This document shows, piece after piece, positions 38,301 through 44,253 of a stretch of 44,253 nucleotides of DNA (positions within the stretch are counted from its first letter, which is position 1; each line of letters begins with the position of its first letter). This DNA comes from an uncultured Schlesneria sp. Lineage in GTDB: Bacteria; Planctomycetota; Planctomycetia; Planctomycetales; Planctomycetaceae. The DNA is taken from NCBI GenBank assembly GCA_903904835.1, contig CAIVEI010000026.1:1-44253 (forward strand), given 5' to 3'. The translations under genes and the position numbers were made by a program. A model generated the notes under the pieces. The model saw nothing but the letters and a program-made list of their open reading frames with translations, did not search any database and was not told the origin of the DNA.

Positions 38301-39607
38301 TGATAACGCTGCCGACTGCCAGCCATTCGAGCGTCAAACTCGGACTGCAATTTCTGGAAATCAGACTCACGACGGAAAACCATGTCTTGTGAATCGACCT
38401 GATATTTCTTTTCAATCGCGGCACGCTGATTTGTTCGCTGGGCCTCGACTTCATTCAACCGCGTTGGAAATGTCGCATGAGCCTTTTGCAATGTCGTTGT
38501 ATAGATTCGTTCCGCTTCAGTCGTTCGCGTCCGATGCTTCGCTTCCGCGCCGGCTAATGCTGAGTCACGCCTCTTCACACGCTGCTCATGCAGGTGCGAG
38601 CATTCGGCCTCAAGCATGTTCAGTTCGGTCTTCGATGTTTTGTCCCAAACCGAAAAAGCGAAATGAGCATTCACTCGCTGTTGAACAAGCTCTTCATAAT
38701 CGGGCAACGTCCGATGAGTCGCGTAAAGATGCACGAAAAACATCGACAAAAGACTGACCGCTGCGGAAACACCTGCGGCGATGAGCAGCCAGTCTCGATC
38801 CGTTGATTTTAACTTGAGCTGCAAAAGAGCGGGATTAATAAGCCCCCAGATCAGCCCGAACAGCCCGGCCGTGATCAAGAGAAACAGAAGCAGAGGAACA
38901 ATTCCCATAAACAGCCGTGGAAGAAAACGACCCATGATCCGGCTTTTCAGCGGTTCTCCGGCGGCAATCGCTGAAAGGCAAGCCGATTTCATCGCGTCGG
39001 GATTCGAACGCACAATCGTCGGCTCAACTTCAGACGGCTCACTCCACATATGACTCCGCTGGAGAAACGAGACCGCCTTTTCATAACCTGTATCGAGACT
39101 CTGAATACCTGTCTTCAGCTCGATTTCCGCAGCACCCACCGCCGATTCTGCCAGTTGTAAGCGCTGAAGCGGGCTTCCGTCGGAATCGTCGTCAAGCAGA
39201 GAGGAAACCAGCCAGGTCGCTTCGTCGCGTTCCTTCTCGGCGGATGCATTCTCGGATTTAAAACGTTCGTCAGTTCCCGAAAGAAGATCTCGGTACTCCG
39301 ACTGAATCGCTGCCGATTTGGCCTGGCAAAGCCGATCAATGTCTGCCAGTTGAGTTTCGCGGTTCCGATCCAGCTCGACCCGCTCTGAGTCGTAATTCTC
39401 TGTCAAAAGCTGAAAAACGCTTTGGTACTGCTGCTGTTCCGAGGCAACTTCGGTCGCATGCCTGGATTCGATTTCCTGTTCGGCAGCGCTCCGAAGGCTT
39501 ACTCGTTCGAGCAGCGTCTGGAGCAATTGCCGTTCGGTGGCCAGAGTCAATTGGTCAGACAAGATAGTAGGCCCGAATTGTGATCCGCTGGGAAGATCGT
39601 GCTGCAT
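35363..39607 (-). CDS. Coiled-coil membrane protein with three FtsK/EssC-like ATPase domains
   Basis: I place the start at the ATG at 39607 (1414 residues); a TTG at 39679 is in frame but has no clear binding site. Long charged coiled coils (about 40-200 and 310-450) flank two membrane segments (about 228-256 and 271-295). Three P-loop-type domains follow. The first (about 500-715) lacks a Walker A lysine (LNATGQGRDAAIK). The second (about 755-1035) is complete, with GKTGSGKST near 799-807 and LLLVDEF near 903-909. The third (about 1085-1370) is degenerate (VGRDDKAALG). This triple layout resembles type VII secretion ATPases EssC/EccC rather than FtsK, which has one. No WXG100-like partner, DNA-binding gamma domain or other secretion gene is nearby. 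The function is probably translocation of protein or DNA across the inner membrane. Confidence 0.85.
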   Translation of the reverse strand: MQHDLPSGSQFGPTILSDQLTLATERQLLQTLLERVSLRSAAEQEIESRHATEVASEQQQYQSVFQLLTENYDSERVELDRNRETQLADIDRLCQAKSAAIQSEYRDLLSGTDERFKSENASAEKERDEATWLVSSLLDDDSDGSPLQRLQLAESAVGAAEIELKTGIQSLDTGYEKAVSFLQRSHMWSEPSEVEPTIVRSNPDAMKSACLSAIAAGEPLKSRIMGRFLPRLFMGIVPLLLFLLITAGLFGLIWGLINPALLQLKLKSTDRDWLLIAAGVSAAVSLLSMFFVHLYATHRTLPDYEELVQQRVNAHFAFSVWDKTSKTELNMLEAECSHLHEQRVKRRDSALAGAEAKHRTRTTEAERIYTTTLQKAHATFPTRLNEVEAQRTNQRAAIEKKYQVDSQDMVFRRESDFQKLQSEFDARMAGSRQRYQQTWIELIRAWQTDLMNFGKLSDSLCAAANEICPNWDIVAADKRPYPEISPRVLSLGRIEADLDMVEGGLSANPRLKADRQRFDVPILLPLQERPSLVLNATGQGRDAAIKTLQSTMLRFLTSLPPGKVRFTILDPVGLGANFAAFMHLADYDELLVSSRIWTEPAHIEKRLADLTEHMETVLQTYLRNEFATIDDYNHFAGEVAEPYRVLVIANFPVNFTDIALRRLVSIADGGSRCGVYLMMSFDKSQELPRGFSPADLEKHATVLHWTEDGFHLNDPDLGAWPLALDAPPAAEDFGHIVRLAGQHARDVRRVEVPFERVAPTADQFWASDSRKGIDVPVGRAGATKLQSLRLGKGTSQHVLVAGKTGSGKSTLLHALITNLALYYSPAEVEFYLIDFKKGVEFKVYAEQKLPHARVIAIESDREFGVSVLERLDALLRDRGELFREAGVQDIAGFRDARPDVVMPRTLLLVDEFQEFFIEDDAMSQQASLLLDRLIRQGRAFGVHILLGSQTLAGAYSLARSTLGQVAVRIALQCSETDAHLILSEENTAARLLTRPGEAIYNDANGLIEGNHPFQVVWLGEDERAGYLKTVRDEASGQGNRGRCTDDIQKMSLVPPLVFEGNIPADPTTNRRLQRVVAKSRQAVQHAPGEGRSTIDSPWTCWLGDSVSLGGPLELSFGLREGSNVLIVGRDDKAALGVMATSALALGAQAVTTGTSSTTIYVLDGSLPNSESAQSWRQLATVWKPAGTPTFDGQGDPGEAIKVVSPKETASVVNEIIAELHRRADEPGPPVFLFIYDLARFRDLRKSEDDFGFSGGGDKGANTAQLFSEILREGPAVGIFTYAWVDSYQTAQRWLARDQMNRFEYRVLFAMNANDSSSLVDSPLAGRLGENRALLYRGDTGTLEKFRPFSPPTSGWLSQLGSTGTRVALSATLPGKGVLPAAPSVAGANNAILAVEASHSDNSADLPSIDELTVE

Positions 39608-39795
39608 GATGTCTCGTCCCAGTCGACACTCAACAAAGAGCGCCCAGGCGAGCCGGACCAGATCGGCTTTTAACTCCAATGACCAGCGTCACCAAAACGA
39701 CGTTCATCATTGGAATCGAAAACCGAGATAACCCGACTCGCGATTATAGTTCAATTTGCTCACGGAAATGAATTGTAGCTGTCTCTCAATTCGCA

Positions 39796-40566
39796 TTAGT
39801 TACTGGATGGACGTTTGGGTCGTCCATTCGGTGGCCCGCCTGGCCCGCCCGGCCCACCGTCACGTCCGCGATTTCCGCCAGGGCCGCCTGGGCCACCCGG
39901 CGGAGGCCCGAACCCCTCGGGACCACCAGGACCGCCGGGGCCTCGGTTCTTCATCTCTTCCAATTGCTGCTTCTGATCGGATGTCAAAATCTTTGCCAGG
40001 CGCTTGTCGACGTCTTTTTGCAATGCCGCAAGAGAAGCTTTTTGTTCCCTCGAAAGATTCAACATCTCTTGAACACGGCTCGGCAAGACCTGGCCAATCG
40101 GCGGCGGGCCACCCATACCTGGGCCGCCCGGTCCACCTGGGCCACCCATACCCGGTCCACCAGGTCCGCCTGGCCCACCAGGTCCACCCGGACCGCGACC
40201 TTCTGGACCGCCCGGCCCGCCCCCTTCAGGACCGCGCCCGCCTGGGCCTCCCTGGCCCATCGCAGCCGATTCTTTGTCAAACGCGGCCTTTAATTCTTCT
40301 TTGGTGACGACACCGTCCTTGTTGGCATCAGCCCGATCAAACATCGCCAATAACCGTGGATCAGTCATTTCGTCCTTCGAAAGTTGACCGTCCTGATTCG
40401 TATCGAGTGTCATCATTCGATTGATAAACGCAGTCGAATCGACCGGCGCACCATTACCTCCACGACCACCCTCTGGCCGACCTGGCGGTTGTGCGACCGC
40501 TGATGCGACCACCATTAAAGCTCCGCCGATCGTCGCGAATGTCGCCAGTCCAACGATATTTCTCAT
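39796..40566 (-). CDS. Exported EF-hand protein with Gly/Pro-rich repeats and a Spy/CpxP-like helix
   Basis: The 256-residue protein has a signal peptide (about 5-26, ending AVAQ). Two calcium-binding EF-hand loops follow (DTNQDGQLSKDE at 55-66 and DANKDGVVTKEE at 80-91). A Gly-Gly-Pro-repeat region covers about 104-150. The helical section at about 163-205 (LNLSREQKASLAAL, ILTSDQKQQLEEM) resembles the LTxxQ pattern of Spy/CpxP. A second Gly/Pro-rich tail ends the protein. AGGAA precedes the ATG at good distance. It is likely a periplasmic calcium-responsive protein. The GGP repeats are not strict collagen triplets. EF-hand plus Gly/Pro proteins are common in planctomycetes; their role is not known. 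Confidence 0.85.
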   Translation of the reverse strand: MRNIVGLATFATIGGALMVVASAVAQPPGRPEGGRGGNGAPVDSTAFINRMMTLDTNQDGQLSKDEMTDPRLLAMFDRADANKDGVVTKEELKAAFDKESAAMGQGGPGGRGPEGGGPGGPEGRGPGGPGGPGGPGGPGMGGPGGPGGPGMGGPPPIGQVLPSRVQEMLNLSREQKASLAALQKDVDKRLAKILTSDQKQQLEEMKNRGPGGPGGPEGFGPPPGGPGGPGGNRGRDGGPGGPGGPPNGRPKRPSSN

Positions 40567-40608
40567 GTCAAATTCCTGTGATTAAAAGTTGCCGGTTTTC
40601 ATGTCGAA

Positions 40609-40686
40609 TCGGCTTCCAGCCGACGAGATTCGTAGCGTCGGCTTCCAGCCGAATGTATTCGCAATTCGTAGTATGGGCTTCAGCCC
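40609..40686. repeat. Three short GGCTTCCAGCC hairpins
   Basis: TCGGCTTCCAGCCGA occurs at 40609-40623 and again at 40638-40652, and a variant GGGCTTCAGCCC at 40675-40686. The last two are preceded by ATTCGTAG. They form a small tandem set of stem-loops upstream of the EF-hand gene. Confidence 0.8.
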
Positions 40687-40733
40687 GTACACTCAAAGCC
40701 TTAATACAATTTTCAAAAAGCGATCAACCGACC

Positions 40734-40823
40734 GTGCCACTGCATCGGAGTCTTCTCCGACGCAGTGACTTCGCGTTGTCATCGAACAGCACTGCGTGAC
40801 CGAGTACGGTCATGCAGTGGCAC
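40734..40823. repeat. Dual 30-nt hairpin element, best-preserved copy
   Basis: Left unit 40738-40767 is CACTGCAT, inner hairpin CGGAG-TCTT-CTCCG, then ACGCAGTG. Right unit 40790-40819 is CACTGCGT, inner hairpin GACCG-AGTA-CGGTC, then ATGCAGTG. Outer ends GTGCCACTGCAT and ATGCAGTGGCAC are perfect inverted repeats. Because each arm can also pair with the other unit, the whole can fold as two separate hairpins or as a cloverleaf with an outer stem. Confidence 0.9.
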
Positions 40824-40843
40824 AACTCTTGTCGCGCCAATTC

Positions 40844-41530
40844 TTATTTTTCAAACGGAGCGTCCTCAGGAGTTCGCCCAATGATGATGTCAAACCGAGC
40901 GGCATATTCACCAATCTTCGATTCCTGAATCGGCTTGAAATCCACCATCAGAAGTTCGCGATCAATCAAGTCTCGGGTCCCATTGAAAACGCCATCCCGA
41001 ACATTCCCTTCATGACCTCGAATGACAAGCTGAGTCGTCAATAGTTTGCGATCACCCTTCTTCACCATCACATGAATGTGCGGAGCAGGTCGACCGGGAT
41101 AGGGGACTGGCTTAATCGTTCGAAACCGATATTCGCCCGTTGATGCCGTCGTGAACCGACCAAAACCCTGAAAATTCTGATCCCGAGTCTTCTGCTTCGG
41201 AACGCTGTCCGACGTATGCAGATAGACCGCATTCGCATCGCACTGCCAGATCTCAATCGTCAGATCTTTTAGCGGAGTTCCGTTCTCACTGAGAACTCGT
41301 CCGGTCAAATGAGTGATCTCGCCAATGGCCGGAGTAATATTATCGTTGATAATCAGTAAATCATTGTCCTGATCCAGTGGCAACTTGTCCGGATAAAACG
41401 GCCCTTCAGTCTGCGGAGGAGTACGGAAAAGTTGCTCGGCAAACAGACCCGGGGTGGTCAGTAGCGCTGTTCCAAACGTCGCATTCCGCAAAAAATGCCG
41501 GCGTGAGAACGGGGACGAATTGAAATTCAT
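40844..41530 (-). CDS. Tat-exported intradiol ring-cleavage dioxygenase-like protein
   Basis: The start is set at the ATG at 41530, preceded by AAAGG and directly exposing a Tat signal (SRRHFLRNATFG); the frame continues to 41599. The 228-residue product has the intradiol dioxygenase (protocatechuate 3,4-dioxygenase/catechol dioxygenase) core. TEGPFYPDKLP opens it, LTIEIWQCDANAVYLH carries the first iron-ligand tyrosine region, and GEYRFRTIKPVPYPGRPAPHIHV holds further Tyr and the two His of the non-heme Fe(III) site. Exported forms are frequent in planctomycetes and are of uncertain substrate, perhaps aromatic parts of complex polymers. Confidence 0.88.
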   Translation of the reverse strand: MNFNSSPFSRRHFLRNATFGTALLTTPGLFAEQLFRTPPQTEGPFYPDKLPLDQDNDLLIINDNITPAIGEITHLTGRVLSENGTPLKDLTIEIWQCDANAVYLHTSDSVPKQKTRDQNFQGFGRFTTASTGEYRFRTIKPVPYPGRPAPHIHVMVKKGDRKLLTTQLVIRGHEGNVRDGVFNGTRDLIDRELLMVDFKPIQESKIGEYAARFDIIIGRTPEDAPFEK

Positions 41531-41914
41531 GTGAAACCTTTCTGGGTGATTTCGTTTTTTTTGCACCAACCTTATCACGTAAAGGTCGTCGGCCCGCATC
41601 AGATACCGCCGTAATTTATCAGGAATTCAGGTTCTGAACGGATCATTTTCGCAAGCCGCCTTTTACCCCCGTTTTGTTTCCGGGGATTTGCTTGACTTCA
41701 ACTGCACAACCCCGTCTGATTGATCGGCGAAGTCTGTGGCTCAAAACACTGATATCAGTCCTCGAACCATGGCTCAAAACACAGGAAAACCGCGTGAGTA
41801 AATGCTCGCCGAACAATTGGCAGAACGAGCGGTTTTCGGTTGGACAAATGATCTGGCACGATACACTGTCCTGTGACTTTATTTCATCCCTTTCCGAAAA
41901 ACGGGGTTGTCAGC
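41531..41914. other. Divergent promoter region between dioxygenase and STAS genes
   Basis: These 384 bases hold no gene. TGGCTCAAAACAC occurs twice, 33 bases apart (41737-41749 and 41770-41782), a candidate operator pair, with a palindrome TGATATCA between them. A possible promoter for the STAS gene is at 41840-41867. Confidence 0.45.
41840..41867 (+). promoter_or_regulatory. Possible sigma-70-type promoter of the STAS gene
   Basis: TTGGACA (41840-41846) and TACACT (41862-41867) resemble -35 and -10 boxes with 15-16 bases between them, upstream of the start at 41915. Planctomycete promoters are poorly conserved, so this is tentative. Confidence 0.3.
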
Positions 41915-42289
41915 ATGAGTGCGAAAATCTCTTTCGAATCAGAAGTCATCGACGGTGACATCCTCGCGATCGTCCTCCGAGGCGATCTGGACTCGGTGAC
42001 CACTCCTGAATTTGATCAGGAGATCCAGCGGCATCTGGAAGCGGGCCATAAAAAAATCATTATTGACTGTCGCTATATGGGTTACATTTCCAGCATCGGC
42101 ATTGGTTCATTGGTCGCATTGAAAACCAGACTGGCGAAAAAAGGAGGTACCGTCAAACTGGCGGCCATCCAAGGCCCCGTCATGCAGGTTCTTCGCCTCG
42201 TCCGCCTGGATAAGGTGCTCGATATGTACGGCGATCTCGAATTTGCAAGACAATCATTCCACGACAAAGAACCATCTGCAGAAGCCTAA
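41915..42289 (+). CDS. STAS-domain anti-sigma factor antagonist
   Basis: The 124-residue protein is a single STAS domain of the SpoIIAA/RsbV type. VLRGDLDSVTTPEFDQEIQ is the first block and IIIDCRYMGYISSIGIGSLVALK contains the loop with the phosphorylatable serine (Ser59 by position). Such proteins bind anti-sigma kinases when unphosphorylated and so free a sigma factor. The ATG at 41915 gives a normal-length protein; the ribosome binding site is only GGGG. A frame open from 41873 is an artefact of the leader. No kinase or sigma gene lies nearby in the window. Confidence 0.92.
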   Translation: MSAKISFESEVIDGDILAIVLRGDLDSVTTPEFDQEIQRHLEAGHKKIIIDCRYMGYISSIGIGSLVALKTRLAKKGGTVKLAAIQGPVMQVLRLVRLDKVLDMYGDLEFARQSFHDKEPSAEA

Positions 42290-42593
42290 CGCGTCGCTCA
42301 AGACTTAAAGCTCGGGTTGTGTGCAACTGCATCGGAGTCTTCGGAGACGCAGTGTCTTCTCTTTTTTCAAGGCAATCGAAAAGCACTGGGTGGCCAAAGA
42401 CAGCCATCCAATGGCACACGAAAATTGAGATGAGACAACGCACCAGCCAAACAGCACAGCCGATCCCGCAACGGCGCAGCCGTTTTCTACGCGTCGCATG
42501 ACGGGCTGAAAATTGGTTTATCGTTCGCGCATTGATTCGCAAGCTAGCGGTTGACAAAAAAAAGCCTAAGGCATTGAGATCAACAAACCTTCG
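42290..42593. other. Intergenic stretch holding a dual-hairpin element
   Basis: The 304 bases between two convergent genes contain the repeat at 42321-42417 and little else that I can identify. No clear terminators are seen. Confidence 0.5.
42321..42417. repeat. Dual 30-nt hairpin element with compensatory stem changes
   Basis: Left unit 42325-42354 (AACTGCAT, CGGAG/CGGAG region, ACGCAGTG) and right unit 42384-42413 (CACTGGG, TGGC-CAAAGACA-GCCA, TCCAATG). In the right unit the inner stem is TGGC/GCCA where the copy at 40734 has GACCG/CGGTC, and CACTGG pairs with CCAATG apart from one mismatch. Paired positions have changed together. Confidence 0.8.
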
Positions 42594-42890
42594 TCATTCG
42601 GCCACAATCAAAACATCACCCGGCCCCATATCGACAGCAATTTTCAGCAGCGCTTGAGCAATCAAAGTCGAGCCTTCCGATAATTCAAATGTCGCGAGAA
42701 CCGCTTCGAGATCATCCCGCAAAGCGAGTCCATCGTCAGCGTTCCCCTGCTCAATCAGCTTTTCCAGCTCAGAAATATTGTCAAAAGCCAGCAACGCGTT
42801 TTTGAATTCCGACCACTCACTGGTGGTCGTAGAAATCGGTCCGGCATCAACCACCCCGGCAGCGGACTTGATTCGTGCCACAACGCTCAT
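42594..42890 (-). CDS. Small hypothetical protein
   Basis: The ATG at 42890 has GGGGA at seven bases' distance, supporting a real gene of 98 residues. The product is acidic and mostly helical (EFKNALLAFDNISELEKLIEQG, DDLEAVLATFEL), without a signal peptide, membrane segment or known motif. I do not recognise it. It is convergent with the STAS gene and preceded by a long repeat-rich stretch. Confidence 0.55.
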   Translation of the reverse strand: MSVVARIKSAAGVVDAGPISTTTSEWSEFKNALLAFDNISELEKLIEQGNADDGLALRDDLEAVLATFELSEGSTLIAQALLKIAVDMGPGDVLIVAE

Positions 42891-43003
42891 ACTGGAATCC
42901 CCTGTTTATCAAATGAATCAAACACATCATTCGAAAATTCCGCCACACAAGTCAACCCAACCAGATCGTTTCCCGACCCCGCAGCCCGTTGTGCGAGGTA
43001 ACT

Positions 43004-43711
43004 CCCGACCCCGCAGCCCTGGTGTGCAAGTGGTCTCCTCACACCGCACACGCGACCAACCGAAGGTCTCCCGCCCATCTAAGCGACCCTCATTTCTTCC
43101 CTTCCTTCCCTTCGTTTCCTTCTGTTCAAAATCTTTCCGTATTTCCCGTATTTTTCGTGTTTTCGAACTTTCGTGTTTTCGTGATCCGCCTTCATCTTCC
43201 GCATTTCCAGCAATTGAAGTCTTCTCCGTGACCTCCGCACCTCCGTGGTGAAATCCGTTCTGCTCGACTTATCTCAAAAAGCTTTGAGCAACTATGGACA
43301 TTGACAGGGCTTTTTGCCAATTCCGAGATCTGATCTCCGAGATCTGATATTTGAAATCTGATATTTGAAATCTGATCTCTGTTTTCCAAGATCTGAAATT
43401 TTGAGCAACTATGGCGAAGCTTGAGCAACTATGGCTGCCCCCCTGTCGTGCGCGTGTCTCCCGACCCCGCCCTCTTGACCGACCGAAGGTCTCCCTCCCA
43501 TATTGCCCACCCACATTTCTTCCCTTCGTTCCCTTCGTTCCCTTCTGTTCAAAATCTTCCCGTATTTTTCGTGTTTTCGTACTTTCGTGCTTTCGTGATC
43601 CGCCTTCGTCTACCGCATTTCCAGCAATTGAAGTCTTCTCCGTGACCTCCGCGCCTCCGTGGTGAAATCCGTTCTTCTCGACTTATCTCAAAAATCTTTG
43701 AGCAACTATGG
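43004..43711. repeat. Direct repeat of about 260-290 bp, two copies
   Basis: Copy one spans about 43004-43297 and copy two about 43448-43711. Shared stretches include TTCCAGCAATTGAAGTCTTC, TCCGTGACCTCCGC, CTCCGTGGTGAAATCCGTTC and CTCGACTTATCTCAAAAA. Both copies end at TTGAGCAACTATGG. The CTCCGTGGTGAA core is a repeat seen in many planctomycete and other environmental genomes. Confidence 0.85.
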
Positions 43712-43731
43712 CGAAACTTGAGCAACTATGG
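43284..43731 (-). repeat. CCATAGTTGCTCAA repeats, five copies
   Basis: On the plus strand TTGAGCAACTATGG occurs at 43284-43297, 43401-43414, 43421-43434, 43698-43711 and 43718-43731. The second/third and the fourth/fifth are spaced exactly 20 bases apart with CGAA(G/A)C between. The minus-strand form differs by one base from the CCATAGTTGCGCAA repeats at the left end of the window. The copy at 43718-43731 overlaps the end of the adjacent gene and its CCATAG provides that gene's stop codon. Confidence 0.9.
43328..43383. repeat. 14-bp tandem repeat, four units
   Basis: ATCTGATCTCCGAG, ATCTGATATTTGAA (twice, identical) and ATCTGATCTCTGTT follow one another in register. It lies between the two long direct-repeat copies. 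Confidence 0.85.
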
Positions 43732-44253
43732 GTTCTGCCCACTCGCGACTTCCCCCTCCGATCGGTTTTCCGTTTCGACCTCTTCAGGTTTTGGGTCCAG
43801 TTCACTCGGCAGATACCAGTACCACTTTCCCTGGAATGAATCATGGGCGGACCGGAGATCCAGCGCGTCATACGCGCGACGTAACGTCGCTTTCGAGATG
43901 TTGTGGGCATCCCCGTCTACCAGAAGTTGTGCCTTTGAGAGAGGGCCATGCTCTGATAAGACTCCCTGCAGCCAGGCAACCGCCTTCGCAAGCTTCGATC
44001 GCGCTTCGCGTGCCACCCGCTTCTGGTCCTGAACATATTCCTCACACTTCGTGAGATACTCGTCCCCTGTTACGGTCGAACCGGATTGATCCCATTGGAT
44101 CACGCCATTCTTGATCTGATACGCCAATGAGTTCGGTAATTCACAGTAATTCGTTTTCACCGGCATCAGCAATCGCCGATTCCGGTTTTCCAGATCCTGC
44201 CCGACCATCCAGACTGAACGTGCCGCCGCTCCGAAGGGTCCCATATCCCCCGC
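43726..44253 (-). CDS. C-terminal part of a mobile-element AAA/RepA-like ATPase (cut by the window edge)
   Basis: The frame stays open to the last base of the window, so the gene starts outside it; 175 residues are visible. FGAAARSVWMVGQDLENRNRRLLMPVKTNY matches the last beta-strands of RepA/AAA_25-type helicase-like ATPases found in integrated elements and phages. Then come a linker, a helical section and a winged-helix-like end (ISKATLRRAYDALDL, FQGKWYWYLP). These proteins usually act in replication of plasmids, phages or islands. The stop codon TAG lies inside a CCATAGTTGCTCAA repeat, so the last residues may have been set by insertion of that repeat. An acidic tail (PKPEEVETENRSEGEVASG) precedes it. 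Confidence 0.75.
   Translation of the reverse strand, partial: AGDMGPFGAAARSVWMVGQDLENRNRRLLMPVKTNYCELPNSLAYQIKNGVIQWDQSGSTVTGDEYLTKCEEYVQDQKRVAREARSKLAKAVAWLQGVLSEHGPLSKAQLLVDGDAHNISKATLRRAYDALDLRSAHDSFQGKWYWYLPSELDPKPEEVETENRSEGEVASGQNP

Larger units (their letters stand above)
42891..43725. other. Gene-free repeat-rich stretch
   Basis: These 835 bases consist of a long direct repeat, a 14-bp tandem array, CT-rich tracts (CCCTTCCTTCCCTTCG type) and five TTGAGCAACTATGG copies, the last of which runs into the adjacent gene. Frames open here encode only Ser/Pro/Phe-rich low-complexity sequence and I reject them as genes. Confidence 0.7.

Noticed and set aside
35363-39607. Complete type VII secretion locus
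   Set aside because: Only the ATPase-like protein is present; no WXG100 or other component is seen in the window.
40734-40823. Cloverleaf element as a tRNA or tRNA-like gene
   Set aside because: It has no T-loop GTTCRA, no D-loop GG and no acceptor end; arm lengths do not fit a tRNA. It is a repeat.
42778-43251. 157-codon frame and similar Ser/Pro/Phe-rich frames in 42900-43660
   Set aside because: They consist of repeated CT-rich DNA, have no ribosome binding site, and their sequence repeats with the DNA repeat.
426-43731. The inverted 14-mer sets as ends of one 43-kb transposon
   Set aside because: The copies are multiple at each end, no target duplication is visible and most of the content is ordinary planctomycete chromosome. 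Kept only as a repeat observation.

Overview
The window looks like a chromosomal segment of a planctomycete (Planctomycetota, probably Planctomycetales). The evidence is the gene content. It has a PSCyt1-PSCyt2-PSD1 (DUF1549/DUF1553) cytochrome protein, two DUF1501 proteins, a formylglycine sulfatase, several Tat-exported RRxFL proteins, an LRR-tailed sugar permease, very large unannotated surface-type proteins, and wide intergenic stretches full of small palindromic repeats. I could not run any search, so family names rest on motifs read by eye.

Layout. 1-978 is gene-free and built of repeats. 979-2100 (-) is a secreted beta-helix protein, followed by a REP-like hairpin and a tRNA-Pro(GGG). 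2520-5672 (+) is the planctomycete cytochrome/PSD1 protein. 5946-15976 (+) is a two-gene unit with a 4-base overlap that encodes 1130- and 2213-residue exported/membrane proteins of unknown function. The second appears to be two fused copies of the first one's layout. 16098-19644 (-) carries a PLP-dependent D-amino-acid enzyme, a Tat-exported NHL-type propeller and a secreted nucleoside hydrolase. 19996-22569 (+) carries a small coiled-coil secreted protein, a GT2 glycosyltransferase and a Tat-exported TIM-barrel sugar isomerase-like protein. 22872-30190 (-) carries a macro-domain protein, an AHSA1/SRPBCC protein with an unusual N-terminal extension, an orphan ParA, a sugar-type ABC permease with an LRR tail, its binding lipoprotein and a SHOCT protein. 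30528-35356 (+) carries two DUF1501 proteins, a sulfatase and a cupin. 35363-41530 (-) carries a large coiled-coil membrane protein with three FtsK/EssC-like ATPase domains, an EF-hand Gly/Pro-rich protein and an intradiol-dioxygenase-like protein. 41915-42289 (+) is a STAS antagonist and 42594-42890 (-) a small unknown. 42891-43725 is again repeat-rich. The right edge cuts a mobile-element-type AAA/RepA-like protein.

How the genes fit together. Much of the content suits envelope-located breakdown and uptake of complex carbon: sulfatase, DUF1501, PSCyt/PSD1, beta-helix, nucleoside hydrolase, sugar isomerase and sugar ABC components. No single pathway is complete here; for example, the sugar transporter's ATPase is not in the window.

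Most interesting signals: (1) a family of dual 30-nt hairpin intergenic elements with covarying stems; (2) three tandem ~1100-residue modules in two adjacent giant proteins; (3) an orphan EssC-like triple-ATPase membrane protein with long coiled coils; (4) a CCATAGTTGC[G/T]CAA repeat found at both ends of the window in opposite orientation, one copy of which supplies the stop codon of the mobile-element gene.
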